Source of the DNA: Pratylenchus scribneri
Taxonomy: Eukaryota > Nematoda > Chromadorea > Rhabditida > Pratylenchidae
Assembly (NCBI GenBank): GCA_030063045.1
Contig: JAQSEB010000085.1
Coordinates: forward strand, 248,001 to 312,000
DNA length: 64,000 nt
Reading direction: 5' to 3'
In this document: positions 51,014 to 62,625 of the stretch, one piece after another
How positions within the stretch are numbered: position 1 is the stretch's first letter
Layout of the letters: each line of letters opens with the position of its first letter
Notes under the pieces: generated by a model
Databases searched by the model: none
What the model was told of the DNA's origin: nothing
What the model saw: only the letters and a program-made list of their open reading frames with translations
Made by a program: the position numbers and the translations under genes

Positions 51014-52462
51014 TTTTGACGGAAAATAAATTTATGGCCAAAAAGAATGAAGGAAGGTGGCTAAAGGAACAATCATTCACCTGCATCGATCGGCTCGGTC
51101 CAATTCCTCTGGCATTAACAAAATGCATGCATGAATCAGATGAATTTGATAAGTTTTTTGGTCTATTATTTAGTCAAAGTCAAAGAATATAACAAGAAAT
51201 GAAATTGGAATCTTTGAAATTGTGGCATAAATTTATGGTCTTTGTCTGAATGATTATTTTGCCGATGATTTCATAAACATTGACAAAGGACCAAATCCTT
51301 TTTTGTAGCATTTTTCTCTTTTTTGACAATCTTTGTCTAATTATTATCTTATTTTATTATAAAATGCTTTTACAGGCAGAAAAAAACGAAATGATTTTTT
51401 TAAAACTTTTACTTTCTTTCAACGCAATTCTCGCTGAAGATTTAATCAAATGAATTAAGTGATTCTTCACTTCATTTGGTTAACGATGTGATTCAGAATC
51501 CATGTCATAAAACAATGTGTTCCTTCCCTCAAATGATCATTCTTTTTCCAAATTGTCCACTCAAAAATGGGGAATGGCATTTATCCTCTGCCTCTGTGAC
51601 CATTCCAAAAATTTCCTCGTCCGATCCACGTAAATTTATTAGTTTTCCGTTTAAACACATCCCACAATCCATAAAATATATTTGCGGTATCCATCGCCCA
51701 ATTCAACAGCTGCTGTGGTCATTCACACGCAGGTGAACCCTCTACATATTCCCATTCCATCCAAAATCCCACAATCCCCCTCTCCCATCTCAATTCGGCA
51801 GCAGCCAGTCGCCAACCAAAATTGTTGGTTGTATTTGTTTGATTTGGGCATGTCCGGGCGGCTGGCTCCATTTTGGATCATCCCAATATCCTCTCCTCTT
51901 CCCAGATAACCGTCCATTCCAATTTATGCCCTCGAGCACCAATAAAAAACGATGGATGCGCAAAATTTACTCGCAATGGACCACAAAAAATGCCTTCAAT
52001 GATTTTTTCTTCTAGCATCCAATAATAGTCATTATTTTTTCCCATACGAAATTGACCTACTTTGTTTCTAAATAATTTTTAAACAATTTGGCGAATTTTA
52101 TGGCCATTAAATTTGTCGAAATCCCATCCTTGAATATCCTTGTTAATATTTTTTTAGATGGAAAAGTGAAATCTATAATCAGTTTTCGATCAACAAAAAA
52201 AAAATGAATACATTCGCATAATTCATCCATAAATCCTTTCCCAAACAACAATCCATTTTTAATCCAATCCATGAATGAGGGCAACGGCTAAAAGGGAATG
52301 GGATGATTGACCATTGTGACCAATATCCAAATGTTATCCATTTTGAATATTTCCCATCCAAATCCGAGGCAACTCATGCCAAATATTTGTTTTCATTAAT
52401 CCTCATTTTGCCTTCAATAATCCGCAAATAATTATTTATAAAGGAATTTAAAAATTATTAAA
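51014..52462. other. Divergent intergenic region
   Basis: About 1.4 kb between the minus-strand CPG4-like gene and the plus-strand DM13 gene. Small openings at 51476-51909 overlap on both strands and show no motif. Nothing else was recognised. Confidence 0.35.
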
Positions 52463-55400
52463 ATGGATGAATTGGAAGAAAGACAACAAAATTTGGAAAC
52501 ATTTTTGGAGGAAAGAAGATGGGGAAAACAGCGGTCAATATTGATGGGGAGGAGGAGGGAAAGAAGGCCAAAAGGAAGGCCAAATTCATTTTATGGCCCA
52601 AGCATTTATTCGGTCATCATCATTTTTGCATTATTTGGATTTGGAGGTGAAATATTGGATTAGAAAATAATTAAATTGACAACAATCCCATTAGATTCAA
52701 ATGGTCATACTCCTTCATTGTCCCAATCACTCCCACAATCATCCGAAAAACAACAAATATTGACGGGAACAAGTTCTTCGACCGACCCAGAGGAATTAAG
52801 CCAATCGGCCGAAGTGGCCAACCCGGTGCTTTTTCAAAGGCAAAAACAGAATAAATTTACGCGAAATAGAAAAGAAGGAAGGGGAGAAGATGAGGAAAAT
52901 AGAAGGGAACAATCATCGAGGCAATTTGCCAACAGCAATATTTTACTACCGTATTCCCAATATGAACAAATGTTACTGGAAAGGGCTTTGGCGGAACATA
53001 AATTTGTGGCAGAAGGACAACAACTTCAACCTCATCAACAGCAGCAGAAATTGGAATTGGAATCGAAGGAAAAGGCAAGAATTGGGAATAAATATTTAAT
53101 AAAAAGGCCGGAGTTAATTCCCATAAGTCAGGCCATTCCAATTTTTCTCTGTAATTAAGCTTACAATTTGATTTTATTTAAAAACTCTCCTAAAAATATA
53201 ACAATGTAAATTCAAACTTTGCAAAGCAAATTTTTATAAGCAATTATAACAAAAAAATCATATAGATATTTGCGAAAAGCAACGGAAAATTGGCACCGAA
53301 AGTGAATAACTAACACTTTATAGCTTTGAGAAAAAAAATAAACAATGAAGAATAATTGAGAGAAAAGGGTTAATTGATTTGATTATTAATGACTAATTAG
53401 AGGATGGACGGATATAGCTTTTCTCTTTTAATTCATGACTAAGTTTTGTTGAAAGATTTAATTAAGCTTTATGGAAAGAAATAATTCCGCCTGTTTTCCG
53501 GAAAGTTTATTTTTTGTTCCGGTTAGAATAAATCCGTCTGTTTTCCGGTAAGTTTTAATCTAAGTTCTTTCCGGTTGTTCCGGAAAGTTTAATCTAAGTT
53601 CCTTCCGGTTGGTTTCCGGAAAGTTTTAATCTAAGTTCCTTCCGGTTGGATTCCGGAAAATTTTAATCTAAGTTACTTCCGGTTGTTCCGGAAAGTTTTA
53701 ATCTAAGTTCTTTCCTGTTGTTCCGGAAAGTTTTAATTCTAAGTTCTTTCCGGTTGTTCCGGAAAGTTTTAATCTAACTTCTTTCCGGTTGTTCCGGAAA
53801 GTTTTAATCTAAGTTTTCATGAAAGATTTCTAAAAAGCTAAATTTTGACGCACATTTAATTTTGTTGGTGGACAAAAATGCTATATTTTCCTCATTTATT
53901 AAGCAATTTTTGGAGTCTAATCAGCCGCCTATCATCATCCATGTGCCTGCAAATCCGAATGCCTTCATCAATTCCACTCCCGACAAAAATGACAGCACGA
54001 TACAAATGATTGAAAAGGGGGAAGACGAAATAATTGGAATGGAGCAACAGATCGGCGATCTTCTTTTCAAGACTGGGTGAGATTTATAGATGAATCCGAA
54101 TGCTAAAATTTTATGGATAATTTTTAGTAAAATATTCTTATTGAAATTCAGAGAGGAATAATATTTGGAATATTTGGAATAATTTTATAGTAAATTATTC
54201 CCTTTCAAGCAGAACTTCCCATAATTTTGTTTCTGCTCGAAAACAATTGGGCGGGAAGGCCAAATCATCCCCAAAAATTGAACAATCCACTGGCCATTCT
54301 CCATCCTTTCGAATGGATGAATTCGGTTCACAGGGGAAGGAAGGTCGATCAAAGGGCCATCTAAGCCCAATTCGGCCTCAATCGAGTGGTGGCATTGGAA
54401 AATGGCATTACACCAATTCAAGGCATAAAATTGGTTCATCAATGGTAGCAGAAAATGAATTGGAGGGAGTCGGTGGTGGCGGAATGTACGGTGGAGAGGA
54501 TGGTGAAATGCCGATGGAATATGCTGGCAAAATTACATCCAGGCAAGTTTACATTCACATTTTACGAAAATTTTTGTGCAGAATTTCAATGCCTCGGCCT
54601 CGCCATCCATCTTCAGCCGAAAATTCGCTCATAACTCGTCCGGCTGCAATATTTTTGCCATCATCCCATCGAAAAGGCAATGGAGGAGGGGAAAGGCAAC
54701 AACAATATTTACGCCCAATTCGGCCAATCAATTCCGGAGATTATGGCCAAGAGAAAGTTTTCCTGAAACGGATTCAGTCTGCAGCAGGACGGCAAATTGG
54801 AGACAAAGCCCAAATTATAGAAGGCGAATTCATGGATAGGAGGTACTAACATTTTGGAAATTATGACATTATTGATCCTAATCTAGTGATTTCGGGCTAA
54901 AGTTGAGCTCTCGACCTTGGCCTTCGCCGAAGGTCTAAACCTCCGGTGGTCCATTGAACGGGATATAGGAATAAGGGACAACTAAACTTTAAATTATTCT
55001 TTATTTATTGTGCGGGAAAATGTGATAAAAATGTGAAGGTTAAAAAAGCATAAAGAGTGGAAATGGGTGGGTTTATAAGGTAGATTAGGGCAATATTTGA
55101 TTGATAGGTGACAAGGCGATTTGACAAAAAGTGGGGGTACAGTAGGATGAATAGGAAAGCCAAAAATCATTATGGAAGATTATCATAAAAAATAAAGTTG
55201 AAAAATGACTTCAATTTTGGCGCATATAAATGAATAAATTGGGGAATAATCCAAATGCAAATTCATTCATCCAATTCGCAGATTGGCTCCACCCATTTCG
55301 CCCAATGCCGCTCTCGCCGCCATCAACCAAATATTTGGGGCCAATTCTCCTCCCATTAGTGGTGGCCAACCCCCTCAGGCCCCATTGGCCGGTTCCCCCT

Positions 55401-58400
55401 TCGATTTATTCAATGCCCAATCCGTTGCCTCCTCCCAATCTGTTGCCACTCAAAATGCTGCTAATGGACTCATTTCCCAGTTGCCAAATCCACTACAAAT
55501 TCTCAGTCAAGGTTCCACATTGGAACAAATCACAACTTTGGCCAGAAATTTGCTACAAATGTCCAATGGAAATCAAGAATTGTTCCTCTCCCATTAATTT
55601 GCTTTATTTTAATCAAATTTTAATTTGTAGGCTTTCCACATTGTCCAAAATGATGGCCGGCACAACTTCGGCTGATGGGCCTGCCTCGAAGCTGACAAGT
55701 TCAGCTGTTACAGTACAAAAGGCACAAAACAAGGCGGCAGGCAAAAAAACGGCAATATTCTCTGCTGGTAATGGAACGGAATTGACTGCAAAAGAGGCCG
55801 AACAAGTTCGAACATTGTTCTCCTCTGTGGGAAAAACAACATTTGGTGAACAAAATGGAACAATTGCGGAATTGGATCAACAAAAGGATGGGGAGGAGGC
55901 AATGAATGGTGGGAATTAGCATTTTGGAAAATTGATAAATGAAACGCATTAAAAGTCACGAATTAAAACTTTCCGGAAAGAATTAAAATTTTCCGGAAAG
56001 AATTTAGAATTAAAACTTTCCGGAAAGAACTTAGAATTAAAACTTTCCGGAAAGAACTTAGAATTTAAACTTTCCGGAAAGAAGTTAGAATTAAAACTTT
56101 CCGGAAAGAACTTAGAATTAAAACTTTCCGGAAAGAACTTAGAATTAAAACTTTCCGGAAAGAACTTAGAATTAAAACTTTCCGGAAAGAACTTAGAATT
56201 AAAACTTTCCGGAAAGAACTTAGAATTAAAACTTTCCGGAAGGAACTTAGAATTAAAACTTTCCGGAAAGAACTTAGAATTAAAACTTTCCGGAAAGAAC
56301 TTAGAATTAAAACTTTCCGGAAAGAACTTAGAATTAAAACTTTCCGGAAGGAACTTAGAATTAAAACTTTCCGGAAAGAACTTAGAATTAAAACTTTCCG
56401 GAAAGAACTTAGAATTAAAACTTTCCTGAAAGAACTTAGAATTAAAACTTTCCGGAAAGAACTTAGAATTAAAACTTTCCGGAAAGAACTTAGAATTAAA
56501 ACTTTCCGGAAAGAACTTAGAATTAAAACTTTCCGGAATGAACTTAGAATAAAATTTTCCAGAAAACTTCTTAGCATGTCAAAATTGCAACTAAAGAAAT
56601 TTTTCTCATCCAATTGGATTTCATTTACAGCTTCTTCAATTGCAATGCTCAACAATTTGCCCTCCGAACAGAGAACATTGCTGGAGGCAGCAATGAAAAA
56701 TGGTGAATTGGATCCAGAAAATGCGGCACAGTAATTCCACAGAAAATATTAAAATGAATTCCGCCTGAATAATTCAGATTTTTGGCTTCCGAAACAGCTG
56801 CCAAATTGAGTGGCAATAATTCGCAAGGCCAAAAAAGATTGATTAATGCCGAAAGCCGTTTGATGGAATGGATTCAACAGAATCGGCCAAGACCCGGACA
56901 CAATCCAATTTTGGAGCCACAAAAAGAGCAACGAAATGGCACAAATGGAATGGATGGGGCATTGTCCAAAGATTGGCAATGGGCCATGGGTGCCACCGAC
57001 AAATTGCCATATTATGGAAAATATTGTGGCAGTTTTGTGGAACAGGTAGGGCAAAAATACAATAAAAGGATTTAATTTCCCGAAAAAATATTGAAATTGC
57101 CGAAAGAATAGTACAATAACACCAAATTATTATAATAGTTATGAGTTTATCCAATTTTTCCAAAACCGTATACCAAATTGTATAGAGCTGGTCAAAACGC
57201 ATTGAATGTTCATTTAATTTGTTATTGTTTGGTCAAAATTGAAGGGTATTAAATGGTTTAAAACAATTTTGGTTCAAAATAAAAAGTTAACATTGATTAA
57301 ACCCACTACGACATAATCAAATGATGCGTCTTGATGAGATCCATTGATGGAATAAATTTATTGGATTAGGTTAAACTTTTGATCGACCACAATCATTTAA
57401 CTTAATTTTTTTGCAAATTAAATAAAATCAACGCTAATAATCATATATGCACAGACAAATTCCACCAATTCACATCGAAATCGAAATATTGCCGGTGCTC
57501 TATGGGCGTTGGATGAACGGCGATTATTGGTCACAAAATTCCGCTTCACTCCTTTGGACGCATTTGGCATGTTTTTACCGACTCATTTTTGTCTGAATTC
57601 AACTTTTTAGAGAATATCAGCTTTTGGGCTGGTCCAGCAAATTTGACCGGCAATTCGGCCGACTTTTTCCCCACCCAAAATGGCTTCTATCTTTCGTCGC
57701 TTCCACTCGATTCTCAAACATTCAATTTGAAACCAATTCAAGTAAAAAATGTAAAAATGGACAATTCTTTAATTCTTTTATAGAAAATGGAAGCACGGAT
57801 TCGTAAAATTTCAGCCATTTCCTCTGATGATGATTCATCACTACCAAAAGCAGATTTGGCCAAGCCATCCTCAAATGGACCGGCGGAAAGGGATTTTTTG
57901 GAGGATGAACCACAACAACCATTGTTGGATAATAAATTGGAAGAAATCAACAGGAAAAGGGCAAAGAGGAATTTGTATTCGGAACTTTATGGAGGAAGCA
58001 ATGTTCAGGATGAGACCAACAATTTGACATCATCGACGGCATCCACATCAACAACGACAAAGGCCATTTCAAAGAATAGCCACATCCATTCGCCAACAAC
58101 AATTGTTCCCATTCGTTTCGATGGGAATCCGCGAAATTTTCATCTGACCTTGGGCAGCGAAAACATTCAAAGGAAAAACGTAAAATATGGGAGGAAGGAA
58201 TATTTTTCTGTCCTCATTATAGCCCTTTACGAATATTTTTCCCTTTAAAAGGCCCACTGCTCAAATAAGGAAATAGATAATTCGGGAAATTTACAAACCA
58301 AAAACATGAAATGAATTATTCTCACCAATTTTCAGACCACCTATTCCGGCATTGAAAAATTATCGGCCAACCAAATGATTGAGACGACTGAATCAACTTT

Positions 58401-59744
58401 TTCTCCTTCACATTCACCGAACCATAATTTTCTTGTCAACAGTCGATGGCAATCCCTGGGCTGGCACAATGGACAACAACCTTTGCTTTTGACATTGCCA
58501 GAGGGACGTCTGGTCAAAACATTGAATTGGGTTGCCCTTTGGGATCATAATTTAAAGGTATTGAAATTGGGCACAATCAAAACCGTCGAACTTGTCGCCG
58601 TTTTGAATAAATCATCAAGGAATTAACAAATTTTGATAATTTTGTTATCAAATTGAAGAACAGACTTTTGACTACCAAATGATATTAATTTTATTTAATT
58701 TGATTCAGAATTTATGGAGTTGTGCCCAAAATACAATTTAATAGATCTTTATTATGAACAAGCGAAATTTTCATTGGTTTTTTGTGCATAAATTCTGAAC
58801 TAATTTAAATAAAATTAATATCAGCCTAAAGTCTGCTCTTTAATTTAATAAAATCATCAAAATTGGGAAAGTCATTGATGAGTTTATTTATAAATGGCGA
58901 CAAGTTGGGGTGATAAAAAGTCGGAGAGACCCTTCGATGATGGATTCTGATTCTGTGTGAATATTTTTTCAGCAATCCCCTGCGATGGTGTTGATTCCAG
59001 CGGGCGCCTCCTTTCAAGTTCCATCCATTGTTCAACTCCGTTCATTTCCTTCCGCTGCCATCGGCGTTTCTGGTGTCAAAAAGCTACAATCTGGACCAAT
59101 TCGGGTACATCGCAAAAATTGTAAAGAGAATACATTCCAATTAAAAGGTGTTGGACACAAAAACAATTGAAGTGACCGAATTTTCATTCCTAACGGATGT
59201 CACATTGCCGGCTTGGTTTATGGTGGGCAAAGAAATAATGCCGAATGCCAAAGGGCACATTGTGCCAATTTATGACCGGTTTGGCCTTTTTCTATTGGGA
59301 AAACATTTTAATCCCTCATTCAGCAAAAGCAGAACTTTTGATTGCGATTCTCTGAGGGAATTTCGGAATGAAACGGTAAAAATTGAGTGAAATTTTCATC
59401 GAAAAAAAATTGTTCAGATCACATTGAGGTTGCCAGATCCATTGGACATTAAAGATGTGTTTTGGTTTGCGGTATTTTTAAATGTTTAATTTTTGTATAT
59501 TTTCCCATATTCCCTCCTTTCATAGATCTTCTCCATTTCTCGAGGTGTTCCTCTTTCGCACATCTACATTCCATATGTATGTTCAATATTAATTTTAAAA
59601 TATTCCCCCATATTATTCAAGAATGACATGCAATTGCCTCCAGATTTATTGGCTTTATCTGTTAGTTTTGGCTTTTATTAGGAAATTTTTCGATTTTTTA
59701 TTTTTCAGTCTCCTCAATGCATTTGGAATTCGTCAGCAGGATGA
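52463..59744 (+). CDS. Large protein with two DM13-like domains
   Basis: About 17 exons. ATG at 52463 (MDELEERQQNLETFLEERRW) precedes one hydrophobic segment (SIYSVIIIFALFGFG), either a signal anchor or a late signal peptide. Long Gln/Ser/Glu and Pro/Ala low-complexity regions follow. DM13 domain 1 shows NIAGALWALDERRLLVTKFR, DAFENISFWAGPANLTG and LLLTLPEGRLVKTLNWVALW. DM13 domain 2 shows VLDTKTIEVTEFSFLTDV, LPAWFMVGKEIMPNAKG and LRLPDPLDIKDVFWFAIFSI. Stop at 59742-59744. DM13 occurs in animal extracellular and cuticle proteins such as Skeletor/Knickkopf. Introns 53075-53903, 54543-54581 and 57567-57610 use GC donors. Two introns hold minisatellite arrays and others hold dispersed elements. 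The first two exons are joined to the rest only through the GC intron, so they could be a separate gene. Confidence 0.65.
53478..53815 (-). repeat. CCGGAAAG minisatellite, array 5 (mixed units)
   Basis: About nine irregular units mixing forms with GGTTGTTCCGG, GGTTGGTTTCCGG and GGTTGGATTCCGG between TTTTAATCTAAGTTCTTTCC blocks. It lies within the DM13 gene's GC-AG intron 53075-53903. Confidence 0.92.
54913..54935. other. GC-rich imperfect hairpin
   Basis: GACCTTGGC and GCCGAAGGTC form a stem around CTTC with one bulged base. It lies in the DM13 gene intron after 54840 and stands out in an AT-rich background. Confidence 0.4.
55045..55165 (+). repeat. Dispersed element shared with 25.7 kb
   Basis: Shares AAGGTAGATT, GCAATATTTGATTGATAGG and GGGGTACAGTAGGATGAA-type blocks with the reverse strand of 25685-25850. 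It lies in a DM13 gene intron. Confidence 0.6.
55958..56575 (+). repeat. CCGGAAAG minisatellite, array 6 (27-base unit, longest)
   Basis: About 22 nearly identical units of CTTTCCGGAAAGAACTTAGA plus ATTAAAA, with rare GGAAGG, CCTGAAAG and GGAATG variants. It fills most of a DM13 gene intron (55912-56629). The 27-base period keeps the minus strand open as a nine-residue peptide repeat. Confidence 0.97.
57165..57385 (+). repeat. Dispersed 200-base element, copy G
   Basis: Contains CCGTATACCAAATTGTATAG, AGCTGGTCAAAACGCATTGAA and ACATAATCAAATGATGCGTC. It lies in a DM13 gene intron and is the only intronic copy in sense orientation. Confidence 0.85.
58663..58837. mobile_element. Palindromic MITE-like element, copy 1
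   Basis: The ends are inverted repeats of about 50 bases. The left arm is AACAGACTTTTGACTACCAA, then GATATTAATTTTATTTAATT and CAGAATTTATG. The right arm is CATAAATTCTGAACTAATTT, then AAATAAAATTAATATC and GCCTAAAGTCTGCT. Non-autonomous (no ORF), in a DM13 gene intron. No clear target duplication was seen. Confidence 0.65.
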
Positions 59745-60330
59745 AAATTTAGAATTTGATAAATAATATTGAATGTATAAAATAATAAAAATATTTATAT
59801 GCATAAATAGAGTTAATTAATTCAAATTAAACATTGGAAATTTATAGGGTCATATTTTGTCGGAATATCTTTTTGCCTTGACATTGACCGAATTTATACT
59901 CTAGGGGATAGAGATGAATATTGCTTTTGACAAAAATTAAGTAGAAAGAAATTCAGTGAAATAGGATGATTGAGTGGAACAGTTCCTTTGACCATGTTCA
60001 TGAGGCAATAACTAATTAGGGAAGAGAATATATCAATCTTTTGGAGAACATAATTTCTATAGAAAGTGATCTTTTTAATTTTATAAAAATTCACATTAGG
60101 GGAATATAGGCCTCCAAAAATTTTGATATTGCACTTTAAATGGTATTTTTAATTTAATTATTTTTTAAATTTATTTATTCCTTTATTCATATTCTCTGGC
60201 AATTAAAAAATTAACATGTGGGATGTGGCCTATCAAAAAATTGGCTGCATTGGTGAATATAGGTCAGCCGAAAACCAACCTGCCTGCCGCCGAGCGTTTT
60301 TCGGCCGCCTTTTTCCGCTCCATTGTAAAA
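59745..60330. other. 3' flank of DM13 gene
   Basis: AT-rich. A reverse-strand stretch at 60240-60320 reads MERKKAAEKRSAAGRLVFG after a CTAG acceptor and may be a last exon of the small gene at 60331-60595; this was not resolved. Confidence 0.3.
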
Positions 60331-60595
60331 CTAGGGTGAATTATTAAATTGTTGGGCAGTGGAAACGGAAGAAATTTTTGCGATTGGCCAAGAATCCTCC
60401 AACTTTTGGCCTTTAAAATATTTTTGGGAATTCTTTTTCCATTTATATATTTGACGTGCCTTCAAGGAATCCGAAAGAATTGGCTCCAATTCCTTTTGAT
60501 TTGCCTTCCAATTTTCCATCGACAGAATTTTCACTGATGGCTAGTTTTTTTTGGTTTATTTGGGGTGGAGAATTGTTGGCCACATTGGGCTCCAT
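60331..60595 (-). CDS. Small hypothetical protein
   Basis: ATG at 60595 reads MEPNVANNSPPQINQKKLAI, then GKSKGIGANSFGFLEG. An intron with either a GC donor (GAAG|GCACGT, continuing QKLEDSWPIAKISSV and stopping at 60331) or a nearby GT donor (continuing TPKVGGFLANRKNFF) is possible. No family was recognised, so the call rests on composition and plausible splicing only. Confidence 0.3.
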
Positions 60596-61520
60596 TTTGA
60601 GAGATCTTTGAATTAAATTATTTTAATGGAAAATTGATTTTGGCAAATTATTTTCCAAATGTGTTTGATCCGATTAATTTGTGAATTTTTGCAATTTTGG
60701 CAAAATTGGTTATAAAATTTTGCGGAAATATTTTCTTTTTTATTGCCCAACGAGTAAAGCTGATTATTGGTGAAAAAGTCATGAAATGGGGGAAAGAATC
60801 GGCGAAAAAGAATAAAGAATGGTACCGGCAATTGCGGAAGATTGCAACAAAAATTATCGGCCGAAACAAGAACTTTATTAGAGAAAATGGAAGCAACAAA
60901 GGCCGAGAAACAATCGAAGAACAAGTTTTTGACGCTTCTTCCCACCCCTTGAGCTAATAATTTATCGGCAAGAAGGTCGAGCATTCAAGTGCCTTTGAAA
61001 TTTGAAGATGGAGAAATTGATGGAAGAAGGAAAGTATGGAATTGAAGGTGAATTTGATGGAAATTAATTTTATGCAGAAAATAAAAATAATTAATAAGGG
61101 AGAAGGGAATAATGGCCTTTACGCAAGAAATGCCTTTCAATTTTAAAACAATGGATTGGAATCAAATTTGCCCCAAGCAAAATTCCCAAATGATCCACCA
61201 AAGATTTATATTTTTACTTTTTGGGAAATTATTGCATTGTTGGAGATGAAGGATAGAAGGAACTTAACCTACATTATAAATGCATTTCCCCATTTTTCTT
61301 GGTGAATCGAATATAATTTCGACTAAATTAAAATAATTGCTGAATGAAGATGAAGACTGACTGAGCACTTAGGACCCCACAATCCTTATTTTTACTCCAT
61401 TTTAACATGCATATTATAAAAATTTGCATAATTTTTAAATTAGTCCTCTAAATTGTTCCATCTTATTAAAAATTTAGAAATTATTTGCCCTTCTTCTGCC
61501 CAATAAGATTTTGGTACACA
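60596..61520. other. Intergenic
   Basis: A plus-strand opening at 60697-60957 encodes a Lys-rich stretch (EKVMKWGKESAKKNKEWYRQ) with no start context or partner exon; it is left uncalled. Otherwise AT-rich and featureless. Confidence 0.3.
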
Positions 61521-61880
61521 ATGTCCTCTTCAGAAAGCGAAATCTCATTTGATAAACTCAATTTGGCTGCTAATGATGGTCAAACCGATGTGGAATATTC
61601 TTTTGTTCTATCTGAAACCGATTCAGATTCAGATATTGTGGAGACGCAAACCAATGGAAAAGTGAAACGATCTTCGACACCAATAAACAGTGAGAGAATA
61701 ATTCATCATTGATCATTCTTTTGGAATCAAAGCCAAAGCATAGAAATAAATCCAAAAAATTTTTTAAATTGATAATTTTATATTTTGAACAGAAGATATT
61801 TTGCCGGTGAAAAATGTGTTGGTTACATTTGATTTTGTTTTTCCGGAAAAGAAAGTGGATCACATCGATGTAATGGTAAT
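61521..61880 (+). CDS. Hypothetical acidic protein, 5' exons
   Basis: ATG at 61521 reads MSSSESEISFDKLNLAANDG and then an acidic stretch (SETDSDSDIVETQTNGKVKR). A GTGAGA donor at 61690 and an acceptor ending at 61790 join it to KDILPVKNVLVTFDFVFPEK. No convincing further exon or stop was found before the hAT-type element at 61993, so the gene may be partial or broken. Function is not inferable. Confidence 0.35.
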
Positions 61881-61992
61881 GATAATTTTAGATAAAAAAT
61901 GTTTTAATTTGGTTTTATAAAATCCTTGAGGCGAAAAAATTGATAAAAACAAAAAACTAAAAAACTTACCATTTCTCTTTTTCCGGTTTGAT

Positions 61993-62232
61993 CAGGGCTC
62001 TCAGAATTAGAATACCCTTCCCGCGGGGGTGAATTTTCCCCCGTTTTTGGAATTTTGCCCCCCGAGCCAAGTTTGTTCCCTAAATGCCTCCTTTGGCATT
62101 TTGACCTTTTTTTTGATATTTTTTGGCTAAAGTTTTTCGCTGCGCGGCCATTTTTAGATTGAAAAGTGCTCCATTTTTTTATTGAAAATGCCCCCTGCTG
62201 AACTAAAAATCCATCTGAGACTGAGAGCTTTG
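61993..62232. mobile_element. hAT-type MITE
   Basis: 240-base element with terminal inverted repeats CAGGGCTCTCAG and CTGAGAGCTTTG (10 of 12 matching), flanked by the 8-base target duplications GGTTTGAT (61985-61992) and TGTTTGAT (62233-62240), 7 of 8 matching. CAGGG ends and 8-base duplications are hallmarks of hAT transposons. It has no ORF and a GC-richer interior than its surroundings (CCCGCGGGGG, CGCTGCGCGG). Confidence 0.75.
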
Positions 62233-62625
62233 TGTTTGATTTGCATTTTTGTTTGATTTTTTACTCTTGTTTTTTATTTAAAGTTAATTTTTCGAAACGA
62301 TAAAAAGTATACTGTACCGATTGATCAATCAATATGTGAGAGTGTGAATGCGAGATGCATAAGATGAAAATGAAATGAAAGTTGAGAGAGAATAGGTAAA
62401 AGAATTTTGACTTTAGAGTGTAGACTCTTCAAGATGCTGTCAGCGTCGGTCTGCTGAACAAAAAGAAATTTTTATTATAGATTTTATTAGTTTTATTAGA
62501 TTGAAATGCACCCATAAGACCAAATTACCTGAATGTTAGGGTTTAGATTTAGACCAAATTTATCATTTAAAAATATTTAAAACATTTAGAAAATCGTTAA
62601 TTTTAATCTTATAATTGGAAAGAAA

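Noticed and set aside
56065..56655. 196-codon minus-strand frame of nine-residue repeats
   Set aside because: It is a translation of the 27-base minisatellite inside a DM13 gene intron, not a gene.
60697..60957. Lys-rich plus-strand frame
   Set aside because: No start context, no partner exon and no recognised family.
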